Shown: positions 1-6,173, counted from the stretch's first letter. The stretch: DNA of 6,173 bases from Fidelibacterota bacterium (GCA_003645825.1 QNCQ01000120.1:1-6173); one strand, 5' to 3'. A program made the numbers and translations. The notes: generated from the letters alone by a model not told the origin.

Positions 1-513
1 AATAGCCTTCGTCACATCTCCTATCCTATACTCAAAAACCCTCAACAGGAATCCTCTGAAAACCATCTCCTCTATCAGGGGCGCTATTATCAGAATCAAA
101 ACTACTATATAAACCGCTGTAAATAAATCCTGTATCTTCATGAACTCTTCAAGGTAGGAAAACTTCAGTGGATAGGAAAAAATCTTTTGTATCAACCTAT
201 CGACTTCATCGGTCAAAATCGAAATTCCCGCTCCAAGAACAACGGTGTAAAAGATGTGTCTGGGGCGAATGTTCCTTAGATTGAATCTAAAGAGTTTTCC
301 TGTATCAACCTTTTTTACGAGAGCCCATACTATTACAGGCAAGGGAATGAAAATCTCTCCAACAAAAAGGCTCAGTCTATTAGTGTAATCAGAATTAAAG
401 TCTTTTATAAAAAGAGCAATCAGCACTCCAGCTACAAGCATTCCAGAAAGCACACCGGTGATTACCAAGAACATTGCTAATCTAAAACCAGGAATGACAT
501 CCCTCTTCTCCAT
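1..513 (-). CDS. CPBP family intramembrane metalloprotease, N-terminal part (runs off left edge)
   Basis: An open frame of 171 codons starts at ATG 513-511 and continues past base 1, so the C-terminus is missing. The protein is hydrophobic, with likely membrane segments near residues 12-36, 47-66, 86-100 and 131-147. The last one runs straight into E148-E149-M-V-F-R153-G, the EExxxR motif 1 of the CPBP (CAAX protease/Abi) family, where the two Glu take part in metal-dependent catalysis. The later His motifs of the family would lie beyond the window. Known members are inner-membrane proteases that process prenylated proteins or peptides, or act as immunity or regulatory proteins; the substrate here cannot be told. 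The gene follows the methyltransferase stop by 7 bp. A GGAG (527-524) inside the end of that gene, 10 nt before the ATG, is a fair ribosome binding site, so co-transcription and translational coupling are likely. The family call rests on motif 1 plus topology. Confidence 0.85.
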   Translation of the reverse strand, partial: MEKRDVIPGFRLAMFLVITGVLSGMLVAGVLIALFIKDFNSDYTNRLSLFVGEIFIPLPVIVWALVKKVDTGKLFRFNLRNIRPRHIFYTVVLGAGISILTDEVDRLIQKIFSYPLKFSYLEEFMKIQDLFTAVYIVVLILIIAPLIEEMVFRGFLLRVFEYRIGDVTKAI

Positions 514-520
514 TTTTGCT

Positions 521-1312
521 TTACTCCACACCTGTCATTTTTTCCCAAAGTTCATAAAGGACTATACCGCAGGCTACCCCAACATTTAGCGAATCACTCG
601 CTCCGCAACCTGGGATTGTTATTCGCTGAGAAGCATACTTAAATAGCTCCCGGTTGATACCGTGCGATTCACTGCCAAAAATGACTATAAAGTTTTCATC
701 CTCCAGTTTCACACTCCGTAGGTCATTCCCTCTAACATCCGATATCAAAACCGCAGGATTAAGTCCGGAAAATTCCCTGTAGATTTCCTCGAATCGAACA
801 TTTTGCCTGAACCTCATCCTGAAAAATGCACCCATAGAGCTTCTCACAACTTTTGGATTAAACATATCCACCGTCTCAGGGGAGGTAGCTACGAAATCAA
901 TCCCAAACCACGCAGCAGTTCTTATTATTGTTCCCAAATTGCCGGGATCACCGATCCTATCGAGGTATATTAAGGGAAGCTTTCCTTTACCCATGCCTTT
1001 ATAGTCACAAATTTTGCAAACAGCAAGAATTCCCTCGGGAGTTTCCGTCTCAGACATATATTTAAAATCTCTGCTTGTAGAATATAAGACCTGAACCCCT
1101 CTCTTGTCCGCAAGTTCAATTATTTTTTCTATTTCCTCTTTATGTTTTACTTCGTCCGAAATACACACAAATTCTATATCCCATGATGATTTTAGCGCTT
1201 CAAACACTACCTTTATCCCTTCTGCAACAAATCTATTGTAGATTCTCCTGTATTTCTTTCTTGTAAGTTTTTTTACTTTCTTTTTTTGATTTATAGAAAG
1301 AAAATTTTCCAT
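521..1312 (-). CDS. TrmH/SpoU-family RNA 2'-O-methyltransferase (RlmB/TsnR-like)
   Basis: This 263-residue protein has the complete architecture of SpoU-class (SPOUT) RNA methyltransferases, which transfer methyl from S-adenosylmethionine to a ribose 2'-OH in rRNA or tRNA. Residues 1 to about 100 form the basic, L30e-like substrate-binding domain, ending in the typical SETETPEGILAV linker (87-98). The catalytic knot domain follows. Motif 1 is D122-P-G-N125-L-G127-TII-R131-TA, with R131 as the expected catalytic Arg. A KVVRSSMGA segment lies at 154-162. Motif 2 is IFGSESHGI (211-219). Motif 3 is IPGCGASDSLNVGVA (233-247), with N243 in the SAM-binding loop. All key positions are intact and the length is normal. 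The target nucleotide cannot be decided from sequence. The start is ATG 1312-1310, preceded by AAAGGA only 2 nt away, which is an unusually short spacing. It is the first gene of a pair with the CPBP gene and diverges from the hydrolase gene. Confidence 0.93.
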   Translation of the reverse strand: MENFLSINQKKKVKKLTRKKYRRIYNRFVAEGIKVVFEALKSSWDIEFVCISDEVKHKEEIEKIIELADKRGVQVLYSTSRDFKYMSETETPEGILAVCKICDYKGMGKGKLPLIYLDRIGDPGNLGTIIRTAAWFGIDFVATSPETVDMFNPKVVRSSMGAFFRMRFRQNVRFEEIYREFSGLNPAVLISDVRGNDLRSVKLEDENFIVIFGSESHGINRELFKYASQRITIPGCGASDSLNVGVACGIVLYELWEKMTGVE

Positions 1313-1351
1313 TATCCTTTAAGTTTAGCTCCAATTTTGATAAATTCAGCT

Positions 1352-2482
1352 ATGATTTCTCATTTTAGACTCAGAACAACCGATAATATAAAAAACTATT
1401 ATCAACTCTTCACTCTTTTTAAGAGAGCAACCAGCATTATTCTGCTTTCCCGGAAGAACATTCAATCCGGCACAATTAGCTCCAGGCTTATAAAGGAAAG
1501 AGTCGCTTTGCAGGATAGAACCATCGGTCATCAGGAATACATCCGTATATCGAAGAAAAACTACAAACATAGCTCGAGGATACTTCTCCTTCCTGGCTTC
1601 AGTCTATATGCAGAGAACAACCCGGGAATTGTGAGATTGGGAAGAGCTCTGGCATTTGAAGGATACGATGTTTATATTCCCAAATTGTTCCGGTTTTACT
1701 CTTTCTCTTTTGATAGGGAACTTGTACAGGACATAAAAAGAGTTTTATACCTCTTTTCTACCAGAAACATCAGTGATAGAAAATCTGGTGGTGTTATATC
1801 ATTTGGATACTGCGGAGGAATAGCATTGAAAATTGTCTCCGGGGGCAACGATTCCCTCGCCGGCATACAGTTTTTGCTTTCAGTAGGAGCTTACTCGGAC
1901 TTGTATAAGCATTTTAAGGACATATTCACCGGCAATTTCCCTATCCACCAAAGAACAGAAGAATTCATACTAGCTCAGAAAAAAAACTCATTATTTTTCC
2001 TGAAAAATTTCCACAGGATCATGGGTATTGACCTTACCGAAGACCTTCAATATGTTATAACTCGTTTTCTGGCAAGAGATTACCTCCGTGGAATCACCAG
2101 GTTTAGACACCTATCCCGCGAAGATCAGGTACTATTTCTTGCCTTCTACAACCGTGAAGATTCTGTTTACTATAACTATTTCGAACCTGCAAAACAAAAA
2201 ATTAAAGAAGAACTTTCTTTTTTCAACCCCCCAGAGTGTACACAACCTGAAATTCCCATTCTGCTTTTACACTCTGTGAATGATTATAACATTTCTTTTT
2301 CTCAAAGTCTTGCCTATTTCGATAAAATCCACAATTGTTCTAACAGAGTAGTTCTCGGTCTGACAGATATTGTTGAACCGGACTGGGAAATCCCATCGCC
2401 CTTTCACAGTCCTGGCAGGTGGATGAAAGAAAATTACAAACTAATAAAGAGAATGGTTTCCGCTCTGAGCTATCTTATGTAA
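1352..2482 (+). CDS. Alpha/beta-hydrolase-fold protein with Cys at the nucleophile elbow
   Basis: With the first ATG (1352) the product is 376 residues. Numbered from there, a strand plus oxyanion-type turn RILLLPGF (76-83) is followed by VISFGYCGG (148-156). The latter sits where alpha/beta hydrolases carry GxSxG, and here reads G-Y-C154-G-G. HSVND (307-311) follows a strand and supplies a candidate acid, D311. SPFHSP near the end gives a candidate catalytic His, H352. Order and spacing fit the fold. A Cys nucleophile in GxCxG is known from dienelactone hydrolases. The insert between elbow and acid (about 155-300) would be a lid. No signal peptide or strong membrane segment is visible. The substrate is unknown. 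The start is uncertain. The frame stays open upstream to a TTG at 1286, which would overlap the divergent methyltransferase gene. ATG 1352 lacks a Shine-Dalgarno. TTG 1508 has AAAGGA 10 nt upstream and would give 324 residues with the whole core. The stop lies one base from the convergent TPR gene. Confidence 0.75.
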   Translation: MISHFRLRTTDNIKNYYQLFTLFKRATSIILLSRKNIQSGTISSRLIKERVALQDRTIGHQEYIRISKKNYKHSSRILLLPGFSLYAENNPGIVRLGRALAFEGYDVYIPKLFRFYSFSFDRELVQDIKRVLYLFSTRNISDRKSGGVISFGYCGGIALKIVSGGNDSLAGIQFLLSVGAYSDLYKHFKDIFTGNFPIHQRTEEFILAQKKNSLFFLKNFHRIMGIDLTEDLQYVITRFLARDYLRGITRFRHLSREDQVLFLAFYNREDSVYYNYFEPAKQKIKEELSFFNPPECTQPEIPILLLHSVNDYNISFSQSLAYFDKIHNCSNRVVLGLTDIVEPDWEIPSPFHSPGRWMKENYKLIKRMVSALSYLM

Positions 2483-2483
2483 A

Positions 2484-4160
2484 TTATTCTTTCTTCTGCT
2501 GCAACTGCTTTATCTTTCTCGTAGCAAGAGAGGCTTCTTTTGTTTCAGGAAAGGTAGAAAGTATCACAGAATAAATCTCTATAGCTTTATCGATGTCATT
2601 TAACTTCTCTTCATAAATTCTGGCCGTCCTTACCATAGCTTCTGGAGCCAGATCAGATGCCTTGTAATCAGTATAAAGAGTCCGGTACTTTTTGATGGCT
2701 TTATTGTATTCGCCTTTAGCCTCAAATATTTTACCACAATCAAATAGAGCTTGAGGAGCTTCTGAACTTAGTGGATATGAGGAAACTATTTTCTCATAAC
2801 ATTCAATAGATTTGTCAGTGGCATTCAGAATATCGTAATAGATGCCCCCGGCTCTTAACAATGCACGAGCAGCAATTGGCGAGTCTGGAAACAGCTTCGG
2901 AATGCTCTCCAGCTCCGAACATGCTCCAAGATAATCCCTCAGTTCGGATGCAAGCAACTCGGCTTTTCTGTAAATTGCATCATCAACCATGGTATCCCTG
3001 GGAAAACTCACCTTTAAACTATCGTAATGCTTTATAGCCAGCTCTGGGTTGGAAAACCTCTCTTCATATATACACCCTATTCGATAGATAGCATAAGGCA
3101 CATATTCTGAAAAAGAAGAATAAACTGTGGCTAACCTCTTGTATGTAATAACAGCTTTCTCATATTCCTCTCCTTCCTCGTACCATTCCGCAAGGCGTTT
3201 TAAAAGCTCGCTGCAATATCCAGATCGCGGATAGAGCCTGAGAAAGTTCGCTACTTCTTCTGGAAAATGCTTTCTTACATTCTCATCAGGGAAATGCTCT
3301 AATGATAGAACAAAATTGTAGTATCTTAATTGCTGTTCCTTGTAAGGGATTATCGAGGTTACAAGCTCGAGGTAGTCTCTGTAGAATGATCTAAAATATC
3401 TCTCCCTTTCGAACAACTTCCCGCATTCCTGCTTAACTTCATTATATAGAGGTGAATCTGTAAAGAGGAAAAGAAACTTTACAAGGTGTAACCCTATGTT
3501 TTCCCACTTAGAATTCTCCTTATCCAGATCTATCATATACTTGAGCACATAATCTGCGCGGGCATCTAGAAGGTACATATTTAGATATTCATTCATTAAT
3601 TCAATTTTGTAACTATAGTCGTCATCTTTATCCCTCTTCAAAAATTTACCTATAAGCCCACCGCTTTCAAACTTCAAAGACCGAATCTGCTTTAAAAAAT
3701 TAAAAAACTTTGCCTCAAGCTCTTGATCATACATCCCTGTGGCTTTTGTCACCAGGTGCTTTATACTGTCTTCCAAAGTTAAAATTCGCTGATGAGAGGC
3801 CTGATAAAGAGAATCAAGTTTATGATGGTAATACTCTCTATCCCCACGATATTCCATTAATGTGTCTTCAAAAATCGTAAGAAGTGAATCAATAACATTT
3901 TGCATTCTTTCCTGATATACAAACATCAAAGAGTCAATTAAAAATTGCCTTAAAGCGCTGTAATCGCCCTCTGCTTGTTCCTCTATAGATTTTTGAAATT
4001 TGTACTCCTGCTTTCCCATTACGGTATCAACCATACTGTCTATAGCACCGCTTTGAAAAATTCTCTCAATGGAATCATTTCTTCCAAGTGAATCAACAGA
4101 TTGAGGATATAAAATAATATTTGCACAAATAATTAAGCAGAAGATCAATTTTAGCTTCAT
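2484..4160 (-). CDS. Secreted/periplasmic tetratricopeptide-repeat protein with N-terminal helical region
   Basis: This 558-residue protein begins with a Sec-type signal peptide: Lys at 2 and 4, a hydrophobic core at about 5-18, and likely cleavage near residues 20-22. C8 and C12 lie in the core without a proper lipobox, so a lipoprotein is unlikely. Residues about 23-165 are charged and helical, with recurring Asp-Ser-Leu/Ile/Met triplets (23, 41, 76, 91, 116, 131) that suggest amphipathic or coiled-coil packing. A middle helical region (about 180-310) follows. Six TPR-like units lie at roughly 317-350, 356-388, 394-427, 430-463, 468-500 and 505-540. Each has the A-x-Y/A-I-x-x-Y pattern and often ends in F/Y-P, as in BamD/CpoB-type proteins. 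TPRs mediate protein-protein contacts; the partner is unknown. It probably acts in the periplasm, perhaps in envelope assembly (inference). Start ATG 4160 is supported by GGGG 6 nt upstream and by the signal peptide. A promoter at 4190-4218 would drive it alone. Confidence 0.88.
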   Translation of the reverse strand: MKLKLIFCLIICANIILYPQSVDSLGRNDSIERIFQSGAIDSMVDTVMGKQEYKFQKSIEEQAEGDYSALRQFLIDSLMFVYQERMQNVIDSLLTIFEDTLMEYRGDREYYHHKLDSLYQASHQRILTLEDSIKHLVTKATGMYDQELEAKFFNFLKQIRSLKFESGGLIGKFLKRDKDDDYSYKIELMNEYLNMYLLDARADYVLKYMIDLDKENSKWENIGLHLVKFLFLFTDSPLYNEVKQECGKLFERERYFRSFYRDYLELVTSIIPYKEQQLRYYNFVLSLEHFPDENVRKHFPEEVANFLRLYPRSGYCSELLKRLAEWYEEGEEYEKAVITYKRLATVYSSFSEYVPYAIYRIGCIYEERFSNPELAIKHYDSLKVSFPRDTMVDDAIYRKAELLASELRDYLGACSELESIPKLFPDSPIAARALLRAGGIYYDILNATDKSIECYEKIVSSYPLSSEAPQALFDCGKIFEAKGEYNKAIKKYRTLYTDYKASDLAPEAMVRTARIYEEKLNDIDKAIEIYSVILSTFPETKEASLATRKIKQLQQKKE

Positions 4161-4189
4161 CCTTTACCCCGAGCTTAACCATCTTTTGA

Positions 4190-4218
4190 ATTTTAACCAA
4201 AACTTTAGAATTAGTCAA
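4190..4218 (-). promoter_or_regulatory. Sigma-70-type promoter for the TPR gene
   Basis: On the minus strand, TTGACT (4218-4213) and TAAAAT (4195-4190) are separated by exactly 17 bp. Each hexamer matches the consensus at five of six positions. The predicted transcription start is near 4183, giving a leader of about 22 nt before the TPR gene ATG at 4160. It lies in a non-coding gap in the right orientation, which supports it beyond the chance level expected in AT-rich DNA. No operator-like repeat overlaps it. Confidence 0.6.
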
Positions 4219-4286
4219 TAATAACCGGTTCTACGTACTCTATAAGAATTCGTTGTGTTAACAGCAGATAACTTACTATGATCACC

Positions 4287-4302
4287 CAGTAGAAGCCTAC
4301 TG
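4287..4302. repeat. Perfect 6-bp inverted repeat with 4-nt loop in the intergenic gap
   Basis: CAGTAG (4287-4292) and CTACTG (4297-4302) are perfect inverted copies around a 4-base loop. The repeat sits about 70 bp upstream of the TPR promoter -35 box and about 70 bp downstream of the transferase stop. No T-run follows on either strand, so it is not a standard intrinsic terminator. It could be an RNA hairpin at the 3' end of the transferase mRNA, a protein-binding palindrome, or chance. Confidence 0.35.
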
Positions 4303-4348
4303 ATAGAAAAACAGAAAAGCAGGAAAATAGTTTCTGGTAGATACAGGG

Positions 4349-4369
4349 AAAAAAGGAAGACACCGGTCT
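4349..4369 (-). terminator. Weak terminator-like hairpin after the transferase gene
   Basis: Just past the transferase stop on the minus strand, AGAC (4369-4366) can pair with GTCT (4361-4358) across a 4-nt loop. A T-rich stretch including six T (4354-4349) follows. The stem is only 4 bp, well below a typical intrinsic terminator, so this is a tentative call based mainly on position and the T-run. Confidence 0.22.
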
Positions 4370-4370
4370 A

Positions 4371-5435
4371 TTACTCCGGATTCACCCCCATGTAAATTTC
4401 ATCAAGGTACATCAAAGCTCTTTCAGTTGATTTACCATCATTAAAGTAAAAGCAATTGAATAACAATGTATTATATTTTTCATAATTATTTCTGCCCTCA
4501 ATATTTTTTTTGACTAATTCCACTATGTTCATGCCTTCCCTAAAATGATCTACATGCGCCGGTAGATACATTTCTTCCGGCATATTGTGTAAATCTTCGT
4601 GTTCGGTTTCAGAAATTATAATAGGCTTTCTTGTTATCAGGTATTCATACATAATGGAAGATGTATCACTTATAAGAATATCTGAAATAACAAAATCATG
4701 CATAACGTCTCTTATGAAAATATTTGATACATCGGAAAAATAAACATGCTTGATTTTGTTTAGTCTTAACCATGATTTCAATTGCTTTACATAACGTCTG
4801 TCGTAGTAATGAGGGCGAATTATAAGATTAAATTCATTTGACAACATTTTACAAAAGAGTTTTCCATACCTCCTTAAAGTACCATTTCCCCACTTCCAGG
4901 TTGGAGCATACAGAACATTTTTTCTTGTTTTATCCTCTATTCCATATATATCCAATAGGAGATCTCGTTTTTCAACGAGTTCATAATATTCATCAAATCT
5001 TAAATTTCCTGTCTTCAAAAGTTTCTCTTCGGGGATGTTTATCCCAACATCTACCATCTTATAGATTTGCTTCGGACCAGCTATGAAATGATAATCATAA
5101 TCTAAGAGGCATTTTGGATTACCCCCATATTTCTTGTCTCCATTCCCGTGTCCAATAAAAATCTTCTTGCATTTTGTTCTATCGCATACAAGGTTTGCGT
5201 TGGAATTTGACAGTAATATGCCGCTGACGTTCTTCAGATTATGAGGATCCATACTAATTACCTTTATTTTAGGAATTTCTCCAACGTTGGATACATACTT
5301 AATCTTTTTAAGATACCTTTTGAATTTTAATATTTTCCCCCACTGTTTTACTATTACTGTTCCCCCAAGTGTTTTCAATATTGGTTTGGTATACGATAGC
5401 TGATAAACCTGATTAGCATAGTAATTGATCTTCAT
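4371..5435 (-). CDS. CDP-glycerol:poly(glycerophosphate) glycerophosphotransferase family protein (TagB/TagF-like)
   Basis: The product carries the hallmarks of the glycerophosphotransferase family that uses CDP-glycerol or related CDP-polyols to add phosphate-linked units to teichoic acids or surface glycans. Numbered from ATG 5435 (354 residues), these are IGHGNGDKKYG (94-104, the HG...K region), TGNLRFD (142-148), LYAPTW (175-180), IRPHYYD (206-212), SDILISDTSSIMYEY (251-265, nucleotide-side loop) and NDGKSTERA (332-340). The length suits a single GT-B catalytic domain without the extra N-terminal part of TagF, so it is nearer to TagB-like enzymes. No signal peptide or membrane span is seen; a cytoplasmic, membrane-associated enzyme is expected. 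ATG 5435 is preferred because AAGGG and GAAGGA precede it and the N-terminus then begins at the first fold strand. ATG 5465 (364 residues) and TTG 5471 (366) are alternatives without a clear Shine-Dalgarno. The gene is clearly AT-richer than the rest of the window. Acceptor and donor are not determinable. Confidence 0.9.
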   Translation of the reverse strand: MKINYYANQVYQLSYTKPILKTLGGTVIVKQWGKILKFKRYLKKIKYVSNVGEIPKIKVISMDPHNLKNVSGILLSNSNANLVCDRTKCKKIFIGHGNGDKKYGGNPKCLLDYDYHFIAGPKQIYKMVDVGINIPEEKLLKTGNLRFDEYYELVEKRDLLLDIYGIEDKTRKNVLYAPTWKWGNGTLRRYGKLFCKMLSNEFNLIIRPHYYDRRYVKQLKSWLRLNKIKHVYFSDVSNIFIRDVMHDFVISDILISDTSSIMYEYLITRKPIIISETEHEDLHNMPEEMYLPAHVDHFREGMNIVELVKKNIEGRNNYEKYNTLLFNCFYFNDGKSTERALMYLDEIYMGVNPE

Positions 5436-5496
5436 TTCCCTTGCAATCCTTCTGTTATTTTTCATCTTCAAATAACAAATTCAATTTCAATAAGAA

Positions 5497-5502
5497 ATTA
5501 TA
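5497..5502 (-). promoter_or_regulatory. Possible -10 box upstream of the transferase gene
   Basis: A perfect TATAAT lies on the minus strand overlapping the downstream side of the exporter stop codon region, 61 bp before ATG 5435. The nearest -35-like sequence, TTGAAA (5529-5524), is 21 bp away, too far for a standard promoter, and there is no extended -10 TG. In this AT-rich stretch a chance match is quite possible. If active, it would let the transferase be expressed apart from the exporter. Confidence 0.22.
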
Positions 5503-5506
5503 AAAT

Positions 5507-6173
5507 TTACTGATTTTTTATTTTTTCAATCAAACCTATAAAACCAGGGATGACCAGAACCGTTGTAATAAAGCACATTCCAACGCCGATAAATAATGCC
5601 ATTCCAAACATACCCCATGCGGGGAAAACTGAGAATACCATTGATCCAAAAGCCAACATAGTTGTAAGGGATGTTAGGAGTATTCCTTTACCTGTACTTG
5701 AAAATACTTCTTTTATTTTACCTCTGCCCTCAGTTTGCCAGCGATGTATGATATGAACGCCATCGTCTATACCAATACCTATAATTAATGGCAAACCAAT
5801 TACGTTCATCATATTTAGTTTCATACCGACCAGATTCATAAAACCTACCATCCAGAAAAACCCCATACCCAATGGAATCATCGCCATCAGGGATATAAAT
5901 GGACTACCAAAGTCAATCCATAAAAGCACAAATACTGCAATCAATGTATAAAAAATTGCATTTCTTCCTTCTCTACCCATTATTACCATAAATGAATAAC
6001 TCAACGGTGCCATTCCAGTATATCTTTCGCTTATTGAATTAAGGTCACTGACAAATCTTTTCATAAAATCACCATTGTAAATATCACCTGATGGATAGGC
6101 TGTGACAAGAAACAATGTCCTGTCATTATTGCAATATCTATCAAGAATACTTTCTGGAATATCTTCCATATCT
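5507..6173 (-). CDS. RND superfamily (MMPL/HpnN-like) exporter, C-terminal part (runs off right edge)
   Basis: The frame is open to the right edge: a GAT codon precedes the Met at 6169, so the N-terminal portion of what is normally a protein of about 750-900 residues is outside. Counting from that Met, residues 1 to about 66 are the end of a periplasmic loop. Five membrane helices follow, at about 70-86, 88-110, 119-138, 162-181 and 186-213, matching TM8-TM12 of an RND protomer. The fourth loop region carries GIGIDDGVHIIHRW (131-144), the TM10 Asp motif typical of MMPL/hopanoid-type RND proteins. The segment SSTGKGILLTSLTTMLAFGSM (157-177 in all) is also characteristic. These proteins use the proton motive force to move lipids or hydrophobic molecules across or out of the inner membrane. 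The substrate is not recognisable. The protein ends normally with a short basic tail. The transferase gene follows in the same direction after 41-71 bp, depending on its start, so they may share a transcript. Confidence 0.9.
   Translation of the reverse strand, partial: DMEDIPESILDRYCNNDRTLFLVTAYPSGDIYNGDFMKRFVSDLNSISERYTGMAPLSYSFMVIMGREGRNAIFYTLIAVFVLLWIDFGSPFISLMAMIPLGMGFFWMVGFMNLVGMKLNMMNVIGLPLIIGIGIDDGVHIIHRWQTEGRGKIKEVFSSTGKGILLTSLTTMLAFGSMVFSVFPAWGMFGMALFIGVGMCFITTVLVIPGFIGLIEKIKNQ

Noticed and set aside
1313..1420. Promoter for the methyltransferase/CPBP pair
   Set aside because: Several TATATT, TAAAAT and TATCAA-like boxes occur on the minus strand, but none has a -35 box at a suitable spacing, so no site could be chosen.
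1346..1570. Minus-strand open frame of 74 codons
   Set aside because: It is antisense to the hydrolase 5' part, shows no recognisable motif and would read toward the methyltransferase start without its own clear ribosome site. Noted as a shadow, although the hydrolase N-terminus itself is uncertain here.
2088..2279. Plus-strand open frame of 63 codons
   Set aside because: It lies wholly inside the hydrolase gene in another frame, has no domain-like pattern and is explained by the real gene.
4120..4160. Lipoprotein signal in the TPR protein (C8 or C12)
   Set aside because: Neither Cys has a proper lipobox (Ile or Phe at -1), and both lie within the hydrophobic core too near the N-terminus; an ordinary Sec signal peptide fits better.
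4838..5086. Plus-strand open frame of 82 codons
   Set aside because: It is antisense to the conserved core of the CDP-glycerol transferase, whose motifs are clear; the composition of the predicted protein looks random.
5495..5515. AT-only hairpin between exporter and transferase as a terminator
   Set aside because: The stem is five A-T pairs with no GC and no following T-run, so it would be too weak to stop transcription.
5550..5756. Plus-strand open frame of 68 codons
   Set aside because: It is antisense to the transmembrane part of the RND exporter; Pro/Ile/Thr-rich shadow of membrane-helix codons.

Overview
The window looks like chromosomal DNA of a Gram-negative-type bacterium. Evidence for this is a secreted tetratricopeptide-repeat (TPR) protein with a Sec signal peptide, an RND/MMPL-type exporter and AT-rich coding DNA. 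No rRNA or lineage-specific marker is present, so the phylum cannot be fixed. The signal-peptide TPR protein with many Asp-Ser-Leu motifs would suit an FCB-group or candidate-phylum bacterium, but that is only an inference. Six protein-coding genes are supported; two of them run off the window edges. No rRNA, tRNA, CRISPR array, insertion sequence or phage gene was seen.

Layout. Positions 1-1312 carry a minus-strand pair: a SpoU/TrmH-family RNA methyltransferase followed 7 bp later by the N-terminal part of a CPBP (CAAX protease/bacteriocin-processing) membrane protein that leaves at the left edge. Diverging from this pair is a plus-strand alpha/beta-hydrolase-like gene (about 1352-2482) whose nucleophile-elbow position holds Cys instead of Ser. 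It meets, tail to tail with one base between the stop codons, a minus-strand gene for a secreted protein with an N-terminal helical region and about six C-terminal TPRs (2484-4160). That gene has a good sigma-70-type promoter just upstream. A roughly 210 bp non-coding gap (4161-4370) holds that promoter, a perfect 6-bp inverted repeat and a weak terminator-like hairpin.

The right third (4371-6173, minus strand) holds the C-terminal part of an RND/MMPL exporter entering from the right edge, followed by a CDP-glycerol glycerophosphotransferase-family (TagB/TagF-like) gene. The transferase gene is distinctly more AT-rich than its neighbours. These two genes point to envelope lipid export and phosphate-linked surface polymer or glycan modification, but their functional coupling is not shown by the sequence.

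The genes otherwise form several small units (RNA modification plus membrane protein, hydrolase, TPR protein, envelope genes) rather than one clear system. Nothing here is convincing evidence for a new multi-gene system. The most useful leads are the Cys-nucleophile hydrolase with an uncertain start, the compositionally distinct transferase, and the inverted repeat in the gap.
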